DNA of 64,000 bases from JAOAPY01 sp038237475 (GTDB lineage Bacteria; Acidobacteriota; Blastocatellia; Pyrinomonadales; Pyrinomonadaceae): contig JBBRYS010000003.1 in NCBI GenBank assembly GCA_038237475.1, forward strand, positions 62,001 to 126,000, in the 5' to 3' direction. Under the pieces are notes generated by a model that saw only the letters and a list, made by a program, of their open reading frames with translations, was not told where the DNA came from and did not search any database. Of this stretch, positions 52,264 to 61,389 are shown one piece after another. The position numbers and the translations under genes are program-made. Within the stretch, counting starts at the first letter, position 1. Each line of letters opens with the position of its first letter.

Positions 52264-52730
52264 AGCAGGCAGGCAAAGCGCTCTTCGTTCAGGGCAACAA
52301 AGCCCATCTTTTCATAAAAACCGCGCGCCTCGGGGTTGTCGACGTGCACGGCTACATCGATACGCATCACCTGGTGGTTCAGTAGCTCCTGTTTTAGTTG
52401 GACAGTCATCGCGCTGCCGACGCCTTGTCCGCGCCGGTCGGCCTTCACCGAAACATCGTCGAGCTTGGCCACGAGTGTTCCCAGCGATGTTGAGATGGCG
52501 TAACAGATCACGCACATGCCGGCCACGCCTTGGTCATCATAGGCTAACCAGACAAAGCCGATTTCCGGATGCTCGAGAAACAAATCGAGTGCGTCGCGCA
52601 GCGCCGCGCTGCCACGATCACCGTAAGCGCTGCTGCTGGCAAGGTAATGTTCGTCTTCGCTGAGAAAGTCACGCAGCATAGACTGCGCATCAGGAACGTC
52701 AGCGGCAGTCATCCGGCGGCAGGTAATCAA
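52260..52730 (-). CDS. GNAT N-acetyltransferase
   Basis: A 156-residue protein with the GNAT core: VWLAYDDQGVAGMCVICYAI, LDDVSVKADRRGQGVGSAMTVQL (the acetyl-CoA pyrophosphate loop RRGQGVGS), and a C-terminal HVDNPEARGFYEKMGF. The substrate is unknown. It starts after a 160-bp gap from the fasciclin gene and its 3' end overlaps that of OsmC. Confidence 0.92.
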   Translation of the reverse strand: MITCRRMTAADVPDAQSMLRDFLSEDEHYLASSSAYGDRGSAALRDALDLFLEHPEIGFVWLAYDDQGVAGMCVICYAISTSLGTLVAKLDDVSVKADRRGQGVGSAMTVQLKQELLNHQVMRIDVAVHVDNPEARGFYEKMGFVALNEERFACLL

Positions 52731-52891
52731 GCAAATCTCCTTAAGTTAAGAAATCAGCAGGGCCGAATCATAGGCGGGCTCAGTTTAGAGGTCAATCACA
52801 TTTGCATCCCAACGATTGCTACCAAACGCCAGAAAGGCGCTTCCGAACGAATCGGAAGCGCCATCTCAGGAACTGCTCTGGCTCAGTGGAC

Positions 52892-53458
52892 TTAGTTAGG
52901 TAAGAGAACGGTATCAACTACGTGGATGACGCCGTTTGACTGATACACGTTGGCGATTGTAACCGTCGAGGTGCCGCCCTTTTCGTCCGTCAGTATCAGG
53001 CTGTTGCCGTTCATCGATGCGATGAGGGTGTCGCCGCTTACGGTCTTCAGCATGGCTTTACCGTGGCCGGACTTGATCTTTTTCGCGATGGCTTTCGAAT
53101 CGAATTTTCCGGCCAGCACGTGATAGGTCAGGATTTTGGTCAGCGTGTCTTTGTTTTCTGGCTTAACCAAAGTCTCGACTGTACCGGCAGGCAGCTTATC
53201 AAACGCTGCGTTTGTCGGTGCGAAGACGGTGAAAGGGCCCTTGCTCTTCAATGTTTGGACCAGACCGGCGGCTTTGACTGCAGCCACCAGAGTGGTGTGG
53301 TCGGCCGAGTTGACGGCGTTGTCTACGATGTCCTTCGAAGTGAGCATGGGCGCTCCGCCCACCATCGGGTTCATTGATTTCATCTGTGCCAGTGCACTTT
53401 GATTTGTGATTGCGATTGCGGCTACTGCCAACAGCAGCATTAAAGATATTTTCTTCAC
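52892..53458 (-). CDS. Secreted fasciclin-domain (FAS1) protein
   Basis: A 188-residue protein with a signal peptide (LLLAVAAIAITNQSALAQ) and one FAS1 domain (SADHTTLVAAVKAAGLVQTL with H1 box GPFTVFAPTNAAF; H2-like GNSLILTDEKGG... VYQSNGVIHVVDTVLLP). Such proteins are extracellular adhesins or matrix proteins, small in bacteria. The promoter must lie in the 289-bp gap to the ferredoxin gene. Free-standing. Confidence 0.93.
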   Translation of the reverse strand: MKKISLMLLLAVAAIAITNQSALAQMKSMNPMVGGAPMLTSKDIVDNAVNSADHTTLVAAVKAAGLVQTLKSKGPFTVFAPTNAAFDKLPAGTVETLVKPENKDTLTKILTYHVLAGKFDSKAIAKKIKSGHGKAMLKTVSGDTLIASMNGNSLILTDEKGGTSTVTIANVYQSNGVIHVVDTVLLPN

Positions 53459-53649
53459 GTTTGTTTCCTTGCCTTCCTTTTTTTTCCTAATGTTGTTTTT
53501 GCGAACTCGGTGAAAATACGGAGGCAGGCAAACAAACGGATTGCGCGAGCAGGAAAAATTTCGGAGGTAATAGGTTATTCCCTTGTAATCGTCTTAACCG
53601 GGAAGATTAGGAATGTGCTCGGCACGGTTCCGGCACAACTGTGACACGG

Positions 53650-53706
53650 ACAAAATAATTAAGCCGCGTAAGGCGACACTTTGGCAGGTGTTGCTGTTAC
53701 GCGGCT
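53650..53706 (-). terminator. Rho-independent terminator downstream of fdxA
   Basis: On the minus strand, AGCCGCGTAA (plus coordinates 53697-53706) pairs with TTACGCGGCT (53662-53671). A second inner stem (GCAACAC/GTGTCGC) lies inside it, and the tail TAATTATTTTG follows. This fits an intrinsic terminator 40 bp after the leftward ferredoxin stop. Confidence 0.7.
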
Positions 53707-53747
53707 CTGAATCAGCTACGTTGACGTTTCTTGCGTCCGATAAGTTA

Positions 53748-54053
53748 CTAGTGCTGTTCTTCGGGGCCGGCGCAGGTCGGTCCATGCAGCGCCGGAATCT
53801 TCTGGCTGATAATGGGATATTTCGGCGCTTCGTCGATATTTATTTGCGTCCACTCGGCGTAATTTTCTGGAACATTCGTATCGGCGAAGATCGCTTCGAC
53901 GGGACACTCGGGCACGCAAGCGTCGCAGTCAATACAAGTGTCCGCATTGATATATAAACGGTCCGTTAGTTCATGAAACGCCTCGACGGGGCAGACTGCG
54001 GCGCAGTCGGTGTACTTGCAGTCAACGCATAGCTCAACAACTACGTAGGTCAT
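53748..54053 (-). CDS. fdxA: FdxA-type 7Fe ferredoxin
   Basis: A 101-residue ferredoxin closely like Azotobacter FdI: CVDCKYTDCAAVCPVEAF (Cys9, 12, 17, 21) and CIDCDACVPECPVEAIF (Cys40, 43, 46, 50 with Pro). The first set, with a spacing of C-x7-C-x3-CP, fits a [3Fe-4S] cluster and the second a [4Fe-4S] cluster. The C-terminal extension (WTQINIDEAPKYPIISQ) is typical. It carries electrons in redox or stress metabolism. A terminator follows it. Confidence 0.92.
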   Translation of the reverse strand: MTYVVVELCVDCKYTDCAAVCPVEAFHELTDRLYINADTCIDCDACVPECPVEAIFADTNVPENYAEWTQINIDEAPKYPIISQKIPALHGPTCAGPEEQH

Positions 54054-54551
54054 CTGGAAGAAGCTCCTTTAAGAGATTAGGCAAATAAGAGATTAGGCAA
54101 AACTGGTTTTATTAAGTATCGAACGGAAAGTCAATACAAAATAGCATAAGCAGCAAGCGGGAACCAATGACTCTGATGAAACAGAGTCGACGCTATCGCA
54201 GCGTAACAGTCGTCTCAGTGGCGGACGAAAATGGAGTTAAAGTAGGAGTGAAAAGTTTTGACAGCACCGTCCGTGAAAACGAACGGCTGGTAATAGCCCA
54301 CTAGTTTACTGCTGGGATCAGTTGGCGTTTTGTGACCCAGTCCGTGAAACGGACGGTTGAGCTCGGATCACCTTCTCAATGGTACTGGTTCAGAAAGAAC
54401 CAGTACCCTCTCAATTCAGCCGTCCGCTTCACGGACTTGTGACTTAAACTACCACCGATAAATCGGTGGGCTATTACTGGACTTTCGTTTCACGGACTCA
54501 TGGCGGAAAAACTTTCTGATCAGCCTTTATGACTAAGGCCCGTACAGCACT
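54054..54551. repeat. Gene-free region with nested palindromes
   Basis: About 500 bp without a gene. The part 54269-54497 holds three nested inverted repeats. The outer arms are 54269-54301 and 54466-54497 (GTCCGTGAAAAC... and ...TTTCACGGAC). The inner arms are 54332-54356 and 54419-54443. The innermost is a perfect GGTACTGGTTC-AGAAA-GAACCAGTACC (54381-54407). A perfect CCACCGAT-AA-ATCGGTGG lies at 54452-54469. GTCCGT/ACGGAC recurs four times. A REP/MITE-like complex; no transposase is present. Confidence 0.75.
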
Positions 54552-55361
54552 TTACTTCGCGGCGGCGCCGGTCACGGTAAAGGCAATATCGTCCGCACTC
54601 TCCGCCAGCCGGATCTCGTTGCTGTTGTAGGCCTGGACTTTGCAGCGATATGAACCCGGCGTTAGCGGCTTATCCAGTTCATAAGACACGCCATCCACGC
54701 GCTTGTTGATGTAATCGTATTCAGTCTTGGCACCTGATTCAGTCTCTGCGTAGAGGCTGAATTTGTAATAAGCCGCAGCCGGATAAGCTTCCCACTTAAG
54801 CTCGATCTTTTCGGGCGACACTTTGGCGCCGGCTTTCGGGCTCACCAGCTTTAGATCGCTTTTGAACAAATTGGTGTCCGGAGCAAAGAAAGTCTTGTCC
54901 GCTTCGATCTTATATTTAGCGGTCGACACTATGCCCGAAGTCGCAAAGACATAAAACGGCGTTTCAAACACTTTGACGATTAATCCTTCATAAGTTCTGG
55001 GCGGCACATCTTTAATTAGATATTCGCCCTGGGCGTCAGTCCTGGTAACAAAAGTTTCCCCACCGCAGCCGCCAATAAACTGGCTGAACGTCTCGCAGAG
55101 TTTGACCTCAACCCCCACGGCCGGTTGCTGATTGTAAAGGGCCTTGCCCTGCACATTGCCCTTGCCTGCGGTCGGCTTTTCTTTCTCGACACCGGTGCCC
55201 GAGGGAATTGTGCCGTCTGCATTGGGCTTAGCCGACGCGTTCGTCGTTGCTCCATTACTATTGCCGGATGAAAGATTGGCGTTTTTGGAAAAATTGCAAC
55301 CGGCGAGGACTGCGGTACAAAGCAAGAGAGCAACTACAGCTTGGCTAGTTTTTATGGACAC
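54552..55361 (-). CDS. Lipoprotein with carboxypeptidase-like regulatory domain
   Basis: A 269-residue lipoprotein: GTG 55361 has an AGGAG SD 9 nt away, and the signal ends LLLCTAVLAGC (lipobox). After a Ser/Asn/Thr-rich linker there is a CarboxypepD_reg-like beta domain (GNVQGKALYNQQPAVGVEVKL, YLIKDVPPRTYEGLIV), then a fibronectin-like domain (LVSPKAGAKVSPEKIELKWEAYPAAAYYKFSLYAETE). The exact role is unknown. Longer upstream frames to 55517 are not needed because the lipobox would lie too far in. Confidence 0.82.
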   Translation of the reverse strand: MSIKTSQAVVALLLCTAVLAGCNFSKNANLSSGNSNGATTNASAKPNADGTIPSGTGVEKEKPTAGKGNVQGKALYNQQPAVGVEVKLCETFSQFIGGCGGETFVTRTDAQGEYLIKDVPPRTYEGLIVKVFETPFYVFATSGIVSTAKYKIEADKTFFAPDTNLFKSDLKLVSPKAGAKVSPEKIELKWEAYPAAAYYKFSLYAETESGAKTEYDYINKRVDGVSYELDKPLTPGSYRCKVQAYNSNEIRLAESADDIAFTVTGAAAK

Positions 55362-55619
55362 GAATTGATGCTCCTTTTCGGCGTAGTTTGTCTTGTGAAA
55401 GCATGGGTCACGGCGGCGCCTTTGAACCGGGGTAGATGTTTTTCGTTGTCGGAACTTTCGGCAGCAAGATAATACCGCCAGAACTGCTACCTGAAGCAAG
55501 TTATAATTTCGAGACATGCCACGCTGAAATTTCTATCGCTTGCCAATGGACACACTCGGCCTCCTAATGATAATGACTGGACAACAGACCTGAATATTCC
55601 ACCCCGAAAGGTGATCACT

Positions 55620-56036
55620 ATGAAAGTTGAACGGCTCATACCAATACTGAATGTTTCGAACATCAGGGAGAGTTTTGCGTGGTTTGAAAAACTGGGTTGG
55701 CAGAAAGGTTGGGACTGGGGAGAACCTCCCACGTTTGGCGGGGTCTGCAGTGGTGATTGCGAAATTTTTCTTTGCGAGGGCGCTCAGGGCTCGCGCGGGG
55801 GCCCGATGCCCAAATATGTTGGAGACGACGAGACTGGCGGTGTCTGGATGAGTTGGTTCTTAGCTTCACCCGCCGCTGTTGACGCCGCCCACGCGCTCGC
55901 GCTGGAGCAGGGTCTGATCGTCACCATGCCTCCCACTGATGAGCCATGGGGCGTGCGCGAATTTCATCTGCGTCATCCCGATGGGCACACCTTTCGCGTC
56001 AGCGCCGCCAACGAGACCGAAGAATCAGATGGTTGA
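55620..56036 (+). CDS. Glyoxalase/bleomycin-resistance superfamily protein
   Basis: A 138-residue VOC-fold protein: RLIPILNVSNIRESFAWFEKLGW, WDWGEPPTFGGVCSGDCEIFLC, VDAAHALALEQGLIVTMPPTDEPWGVREFHLRHPDGHTFRV. The HPDGH near the C-terminus is the usual metal/strand motif. The substrate is unknown; antibiotic resistance cannot be claimed. Start at ATG 55620, since ATG 55611 adds only three residues. Confidence 0.88.
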   Translation: MKVERLIPILNVSNIRESFAWFEKLGWQKGWDWGEPPTFGGVCSGDCEIFLCEGAQGSRGGPMPKYVGDDETGGVWMSWFLASPAAVDAAHALALEQGLIVTMPPTDEPWGVREFHLRHPDGHTFRVSAANETEESDG

Positions 56037-56082
56037 GGATTCGCTGGACCCGATGATGCAGCTTCACTTATAGAGTTTTTGC

Positions 56083-56952
56083 TCAGGAGTCTCGGCGCAC
56101 GACGGCCAAAGACATGTCGTCGACAACTGGGCCTGCGGCGGCAAAATCCTGCACCGCACCCAGGATTGAAAACAGCGTTGCATCGGCCGCACCTTGCGGA
56201 GCCTGGCGCAGTTGCTCCTCAAGACGCTTGTCTCCAAATTCTTCCCCAGCATGATTCAAGGATTCAGTAATGCCGTCAGAATAAATCACGATCACGTCTC
56301 CTGGCTGCAGCTCAAAAGATCCACAGGTGTAAGGGGCGCCGGGCAGCACGCCCAGCAAGAGACCGCCGTCGGACAATAATTCCAATTTTCCACCAGCTCG
56401 CAAAAGCAGCGCGGGCGGATGACCGGCGCTGCAGTAGTGGATCACACCAGTGCCGGGATCAAGCTTGGCGAGGAAAAGGCTGGCCAGTGGCATGAACGAT
56501 TTCAGCAGGCAGATGTCGCGATTGACTCCCGCCACAATCGCTTCCGGTCTCGCGCTCACGGCCACGCGCGCACCCACCAGACCCATCAGGTGCGGCGTCC
56601 ACATGCTCGCCGCGAGACCCTTGCCACTGACGTCACCAAGGGCGAAAAGCACGCCATCACTCTTCTCGGTGACCGTGAAAAAATCTCCCGGCAGATGGCG
56701 CACTGCGAAAATTTCACTGGCGATTTCAATGTTTCCGAATCGGACCTGGCGCGGCGCGCAGAGACGCCGATGCACCTGCGCGGCCTCAAAGATTTCGCTG
56801 CGCAGTTCGGCATAATCGTGCTGCAGGCTGGACAGCTTAAGCTCGAGTTCCTGCCGCTTTATTTTCTCAGACCGCTGTGTACGTTCCGGGAAAACGCGTA
56901 CATCGATCGCCCGTCGTGTTGCCAGGCCGCGATTGAATGCTGATTGACTCAT
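56083..56952 (-). CDS. SpoIIE/PP2C-type serine phosphatase
   Basis: A 289-residue protein with an N-terminal coiled-coil-like region (EKIKRQELELKLSSLQHDYAELR) and a SpoIIE/RsbU-type PP2C domain (GDFFTVTEKSDGVLFALGDVSGKGLAASM; HYCSAGHPPALLL; YSDGITESLNHAGEEFG). The metal-binding Asp (GDVSGKG, YSDGITE) are present. It likely acts in partner-switching or general stress signalling. It is last in the leftward unit kinase - regulator - phosphatase (66 bp after the regulator), so it may be controlled by the same two-component system. Confidence 0.9.
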   Translation of the reverse strand: MSQSAFNRGLATRRAIDVRVFPERTQRSEKIKRQELELKLSSLQHDYAELRSEIFEAAQVHRRLCAPRQVRFGNIEIASEIFAVRHLPGDFFTVTEKSDGVLFALGDVSGKGLAASMWTPHLMGLVGARVAVSARPEAIVAGVNRDICLLKSFMPLASLFLAKLDPGTGVIHYCSAGHPPALLLRAGGKLELLSDGGLLLGVLPGAPYTCGSFELQPGDVIVIYSDGITESLNHAGEEFGDKRLEEQLRQAPQGAADATLFSILGAVQDFAAAGPVVDDMSLAVVRRDS

Positions 56953-57018
56953 GAGTGCGTGACCTCAAAAAGTGTTTGGCGTACTCGAAATTGTTTCTGG
57001 CTATCGGGCTGTTCCAAT

Positions 57019-57789
57019 TCAGCCAACGAATTTATAACCGCTACCGTGAATAGTCAGAATGAAGCGGGGCTCTTCAGGGTTTGGCTCCAGCTTTTGCCTG
57101 AGATGCACGATGTGCGTATCAACCGTGCGGGTGTTGGGATAATTCTCATAGCCCCAGACGGCGTCCAGCAAGCGATCACGGGTGAGCGTTTCCACCGGAT
57201 GAGCCACAAAATAAGCTAACAGCGCAAACTCCTTGGCTGATAGTTCAATCGGTCTGCCGTCGCGCAGAACTTCATTGCTGCGAATGTTGACTTCGACATC
57301 GCTGAAGCGATAGACCTCCTGACCCGGCGCCTGCGGCGAGGAGCGGCGCAACACTGCTTTCACTCGGGCCATCAGTTCGCGAATTGAAAAAGGCTTAGTC
57401 ACATAATCATCGGCCCCCAACTCGAGGCCTACTACCTTGTCGATCTCCTGGCCGCGCGCGGTCAGCATGATGATCGGCAACTGCGGCTTACTGCTTTTCA
57501 ATTGCTTGCAGACGTCGAGCCCGCTTAACCGCGGCATCATCACGTCAAGCACAACCAAATCGGGAGCCTCAGCGAGCGCCCGCTCGAGACCTTCTACGCC
57601 GTCGGCGGCGCTAATCACTTCATAGCCTTCGTATTCGAAGTTGTCGCGGAGGCCCGCCACCATCGCCGGTTCATCCTCGACGATTAGAATGCGAGTTTTT
57701 CTAGCCGCTTCAGCTTGATCGCTATGCACGGTTGCCTGCCGTCCGTTCACGCTGCCGTTGACTGGGTAGAAATCAGTTTTTCTTTTCAT
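57019..57789 (-). CDS. PhoB/OmpR-type response regulator
   Basis: A 256-residue protein. The receiver domain covers residues about 33-150 (RILIVEDEPAM, LVVLDVMMPRLSG with phospho-Asp82, TKPFSIRELMARV with Lys). The C-terminal winged-helix has LSAKEFALLAYFVAHPVETLTRDRLL and TVDTHIVHLRQKLEPNPEEPRFI. The N-terminal 30 residues are extra. It pairs with the kinase gene 43 bp upstream. DNA targets are not visible. Confidence 0.95.
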   Translation of the reverse strand: MKRKTDFYPVNGSVNGRQATVHSDQAEAARKTRILIVEDEPAMVAGLRDNFEYEGYEVISAADGVEGLERALAEAPDLVVLDVMMPRLSGLDVCKQLKSSKPQLPIIMLTARGQEIDKVVGLELGADDYVTKPFSIRELMARVKAVLRRSSPQAPGQEVYRFSDVEVNIRSNEVLRDGRPIELSAKEFALLAYFVAHPVETLTRDRLLDAVWGYENYPNTRTVDTHIVHLRQKLEPNPEEPRFILTIHGSGYKFVG

Positions 57790-57832
57790 ATGTGCCTCTC
57801 ACCTAATGCGGAGTGACTGCGCAGGGTCTGCT

Positions 57833-59518
57833 CTAATGGACCACACCCGGCTGGGTTGCAGGTATCAAGGGCAACGAGAGAGTAAACCTGCTCCCTTTCC
57901 CCGGTGTGCTTTCCACGGCGATGTCCCCGCCATGCGCCTGGGTGATGTGGTGTACCAGCGACAGTCCCAGACCGCTGCCTTTTGTGTTGTGCACGAGGGG
58001 ATCGCCGGCGCGGTAGAATTTTTCAAAAATCTTTGTTTGATCGCGTCGCGCGATACCGATCCCGTGGTCGGCCACTTCCAGCTTCACCACTCCGTTTTCG
58101 CGATAAAGCTTCACACCCAGAAATTTTTCATCGGACGAGTATTTCAAAGCATTATTTACGAGATTTACCAGCGCGCGCGCGATCGCTTCACGGTCCACGG
58201 GCACAGCGGGCAGATTCGAATCTATGTTTTCTTCGAAAGCGAATCCCTGTTGCTCGATTTGATAGCGATAGGACTCGAGCGTGTTATGCACTAGCTCGGC
58301 AATGTCGGTGTTGCGAAACTCGTACTCTTTGCGCCCGGCTTCGATACGTGAAAAATCGAGGATGTTGTTGATCAGGGCCGTCAGCCGTTCGCTCTCCTTG
58401 CGAATGATGCGGTAATACTGCTGCTGCTTTTCCTGCGTTGAGATCCGTCCCAGTTCCAGCGTCTCAGCGTAGAGGCGGATTAAAGCCAGTGGCGTCCGTA
58501 ACTCATGCGACACATTTGAGACGAAGTCAGACTTGAGCCGCGCCAGTGCCATCTCTTTGCTGACAATGTGTTTGGTGAGCACCAGACCGCCGATGATCAG
58601 GAGCGAAAGGAAGCCCAGGATCATGAAACTCCGCTTGACCCAGGTTTCGCCCAGCGCTTTCACACTGGTGCCCTGATACTTGATTCCGAGTGTCAGTCCG
58701 CGGAACACATCTTCGAACCTCTGCGTCACTTCGGGTTTGCCTTCGTTCCAACCCGAAGACGTAGCCAGTGGGGTCATCTCATGGCCCATGTCCATCTCGG
58801 TGGGATAGACGATCATGGCGATCCGGTTACCACCTTGATCGACTAACTTTTGGGTGGCCGACTCTTCCAACTGTTCCGGGAAGAAGGTTCCTTTCAGATA
58901 ACAGGCATCGAAGGTGGCCCCGCCTATTACCACCCGGTTGTCTGCGACCTGAGGCAGCACAAAGAGAGCCGTTGCCTGAAACGCCTCACCGGTAGATCGT
59001 TTGGTTGAGCCAGTGGAAAAAATGTAAGGTCGACTTTTCTTGTGCAGCATTTCGACCAATTGCTTTCCTTCCATGCTCATCCAGACACGGAAAGTTTCCG
59101 CAATGCGATCGTGTTCATCCCGAAGATACTTATCAGTCATCCCCTGTGGTCCCGAGCGGATGGTAAAACCCTTCTCGTCGAAGAGGAACACGTGCGCGAG
59201 CCAGGGGGTTTTGAGCAGCAACTGGTCGAGTTGTTTTTCTTTTTCCTGGTTGTCGAGATCGGGGGAAGGAAAAACGCTCCTCACTTCTTCCGCCATCGCA
59301 AAGGCCTTCTTGTTGATTTTCTTTTCAGCGATCCCAAGCATCTCGTGAAAATCGCGATGGATGGCAGCTTCGAGCACCTTGTCGCGCTCAAAAGCTCGCA
59401 GTTGGCTGAAATTCATGTAGATCAACAACGCCGCAGGTAAAACTACTGCCAGGCCCAGCGTCAGCATCAAGCGAAACCGGTTAAATCCTCCCAGAAATTT
59501 TGTGTGCTTGAGTTTCAT
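57833..59518 (-). CDS. Membrane sensor histidine kinase
   Basis: A 561-residue protein from ATG 59518, with a GAGG SD 6 nt upstream. There are two membrane helices (about 17-36 and 297-315) with a periplasmic sensor of about 260 residues between them, and no HAMP visible. A HisKA domain (SNVSHELRTPLALIRL, His338) and HATPase_c (VNNALKYSSDE; VADHGIGIARRD; GSGLGLSLV) complete it. It has the usual kinase length and pairs with the PhoB-type regulator. The signal is unknown; the sensor domain is not a family I can name. Confidence 0.94.
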   Translation of the reverse strand: MKLKHTKFLGGFNRFRLMLTLGLAVVLPAALLIYMNFSQLRAFERDKVLEAAIHRDFHEMLGIAEKKINKKAFAMAEEVRSVFPSPDLDNQEKEKQLDQLLLKTPWLAHVFLFDEKGFTIRSGPQGMTDKYLRDEHDRIAETFRVWMSMEGKQLVEMLHKKSRPYIFSTGSTKRSTGEAFQATALFVLPQVADNRVVIGGATFDACYLKGTFFPEQLEESATQKLVDQGGNRIAMIVYPTEMDMGHEMTPLATSSGWNEGKPEVTQRFEDVFRGLTLGIKYQGTSVKALGETWVKRSFMILGFLSLLIIGGLVLTKHIVSKEMALARLKSDFVSNVSHELRTPLALIRLYAETLELGRISTQEKQQQYYRIIRKESERLTALINNILDFSRIEAGRKEYEFRNTDIAELVHNTLESYRYQIEQQGFAFEENIDSNLPAVPVDREAIARALVNLVNNALKYSSDEKFLGVKLYRENGVVKLEVADHGIGIARRDQTKIFEKFYRAGDPLVHNTKGSGLGLSLVHHITQAHGGDIAVESTPGKGSRFTLSLPLIPATQPGVVH

Positions 59519-59733
59519 AAGCAACCTCAATGGAACGGTCAGGCGAGCGGAAGCATACACCCGCGGGGGCCGGGGCGTGTCAAGAGCTTGTAAAAATATG
59601 TTAAGAGTTGTGAACTTATCGACAGCGAGGCTGGGTGAGGGGACCTTGAGGCCGAATTAATCAGCTAATCGATGTGGCGCCTCGAGCTGTGCCGACTTAC
59701 AAATTTTGCGTTTTTACGGAACCAGTCCGTGGA

Positions 59734-61257
59734 TTAAGGTTTGAACGTGTACGTGATGGTTCCTACTACTTCGCCTTTTCCCGGGAGCTTGTTGGGATCG
59801 AAGCGAGCCGGCTTTGCAGCCTTCAACGCAGCCATACGCAAACGGACGTCGCCTTTCGAAGTTAACCACGATTTGACCTTCCCGGCTCGAGTCACGCGAA
59901 CTGTGACAATGATGGTTCCTGAAATTCCCTGGCTGCGCGCGCTGGCGGGGTAATCCGCCGCAGGCAGGCTGATCTCAGTACCGGCAAGTGCATCGCCGGT
60001 GATCGGCAAATCATTCGCAGCCGGAGGCGATGCCGGATTTTCATTGCCGACCCCGGCCGGGCTGGGAGAAACAGAGCTCTCCGGTTCACCGACGTCGTAG
60101 GTTATGGTTCCCTCTATTAACCTGGCTTTGCTACTCAACTTCTCCGGAGAAAAGGTCGCCTTCCGAGCAGCGGTGGTTGCGGCGACTCTCAAATTTTCAG
60201 GTCCGTTCAAGGCCTTGGCAGTAACCACAGTTCCGCTGCGATCTACCTGCACCCGTACAGTGACCGGCTCTCTCTTAATCCCATCGCCAATTTTCCCCCC
60301 TGCAATGCCAGAGAAGTCCGGTTCGGGCAGACTTAACTCTGCCCCTGCGAGCGCTCCTGCAACCACGGGCAAAGGCCTGGTCGCAGTTGGTTTTGGCTTT
60401 TCCTCCGGCTTTATAACCGGGACAGCCGACGCACTCGAACTTGCGTTGGCACCACGGTTAGTCAATCGATAGGTTACGAAAGCCGCACCGCATAAAGTGA
60501 CGATGATAAGGACCCAGAGCATGGGTCGCGCTGAATTAGTGTGTGCGAGTTGTGCGAAAGCGGGGACTTCAATTTCCACTGCTTGCGAGGGCGTGGTGGG
60601 CGTTACCGTTGCCGCTGGAAAAATTTGCGTGTTCGCTTTTGCGGGTTGCGCGACTGGGCTGGGTCCTTGATTAGTTTCAGCAACAGATCCAGTCAGAGGC
60701 GTTGGGGCTTCCTCAGGTCCAGGCTCAGGGAAGGTTTCGCCCGTTGCGATGGACTGTTGCGCTTGAGAATTCTTTTCGGCCTCAGCAGCCGCGGCAGCGC
60801 GCGCTCTCAATACAGACAGCAACCCGGGCTTTGGCCGGGAACTATTCTCCGGTGCGGCACTCGTTACTGCAGCCTCAATCCCGCGCTTCTCTTTACTTAA
60901 AGGCGTTGGCTCCTCTTTGAGATCGCTAGCGCCCTGACTTGTGCCGGTAGCCGCATTCGCACTGGTTGCTGCCGCCGGGCTGGGAGCGTTACGCATCAAT
61001 TGAGCAAGTTGGGAAAAGCCCCGCCGCATGGCCCAGTCTGTAGCCGTGAGACCAAGACTGTCGACCATGGTCACGTCCGCACCGGCCTCCAGCAGCAGAG
61101 TCACGATCTCTTCTTGACCAGAGACAGCGGCCAGGATCAAGGGGGTCTGGCCTCGATCGGAGGTCGTGTTCACGTTTAGCCCGCCGGCGAGCAAGGTTTT
61201 TACAAGAGCAATATCGCCATCGGAGGCCGCTCGTAGTATGGATTGATGGTCAGAAAT
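59734..61257 (-). CDS. Ankyrin-repeat protein with TM segment and two TonB C-terminal domains (likely ATT start)
   Basis: A 507-residue protein. The N-terminus is ankyrin-like (ILRAASDGDIALVKTLLAGG, RGQTPLILAAVSGQEEIVTLLLEAGADVTMVDSLGLTATDWAMRRG). Then come a Pro/Ala-rich linker, one TM segment (ARPMLWVLIIVTLCGAAFVTYRL), and two TonB_C-like domains (GIKREPVTVRVQVDRSGTVV; GISGTIIVTVRVTRAGKVK). The ankyrin frame extends in phase upstream of TTG 61194 but has no ATG/GTG/TTG before a stop. The first initiator-like codon with a good SD (AGAGGG, 8 nt) is ATT 61257, so I use it. It could tether partner proteins at the inner membrane. Confidence 0.72.
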   Translation of the reverse strand: MSDHQSILRAASDGDIALVKTLLAGGLNVNTTSDRGQTPLILAAVSGQEEIVTLLLEAGADVTMVDSLGLTATDWAMRRGFSQLAQLMRNAPSPAAATSANAATGTSQGASDLKEEPTPLSKEKRGIEAAVTSAAPENSSRPKPGLLSVLRARAAAAAEAEKNSQAQQSIATGETFPEPGPEEAPTPLTGSVAETNQGPSPVAQPAKANTQIFPAATVTPTTPSQAVEIEVPAFAQLAHTNSARPMLWVLIIVTLCGAAFVTYRLTNRGANASSSASAVPVIKPEEKPKPTATRPLPVVAGALAGAELSLPEPDFSGIAGGKIGDGIKREPVTVRVQVDRSGTVVTAKALNGPENLRVAATTAARKATFSPEKLSSKARLIEGTITYDVGEPESSVSPSPAGVGNENPASPPAANDLPITGDALAGTEISLPAADYPASARSQGISGTIIVTVRVTRAGKVKSWLTSKGDVRLRMAALKAAKPARFDPNKLPGKGEVVGTITYTFKP

Positions 61258-61263
61258 GTTCTT

Positions 61264-61292
61264 GGCCCTCTCTACTCAGTTTTCAGAGGGCC
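61264..61292 (-). promoter_or_regulatory. Hairpin overlapping the SD of the ankyrin/TonB gene
   Basis: On the minus strand GGCCCTCT (plus 61285-61292) pairs with AGAGGGCC (61264-61271), with a 13-nt loop. The 3' arm contains the SD used by the ATT start at 61257, so the stem would hide the SD. It could also be a minor terminator of the upstream unit. Confidence 0.45.
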
Positions 61293-61389
61293 ATTCTAGG
61301 GCTTGAGGGCGGGAAGCAAAAGCCGTGCGGCGCTCGGTTGTAATCGAAAGCGGCAGATTCGGCATAACCTGGAGTGCTCACAACGAAAC

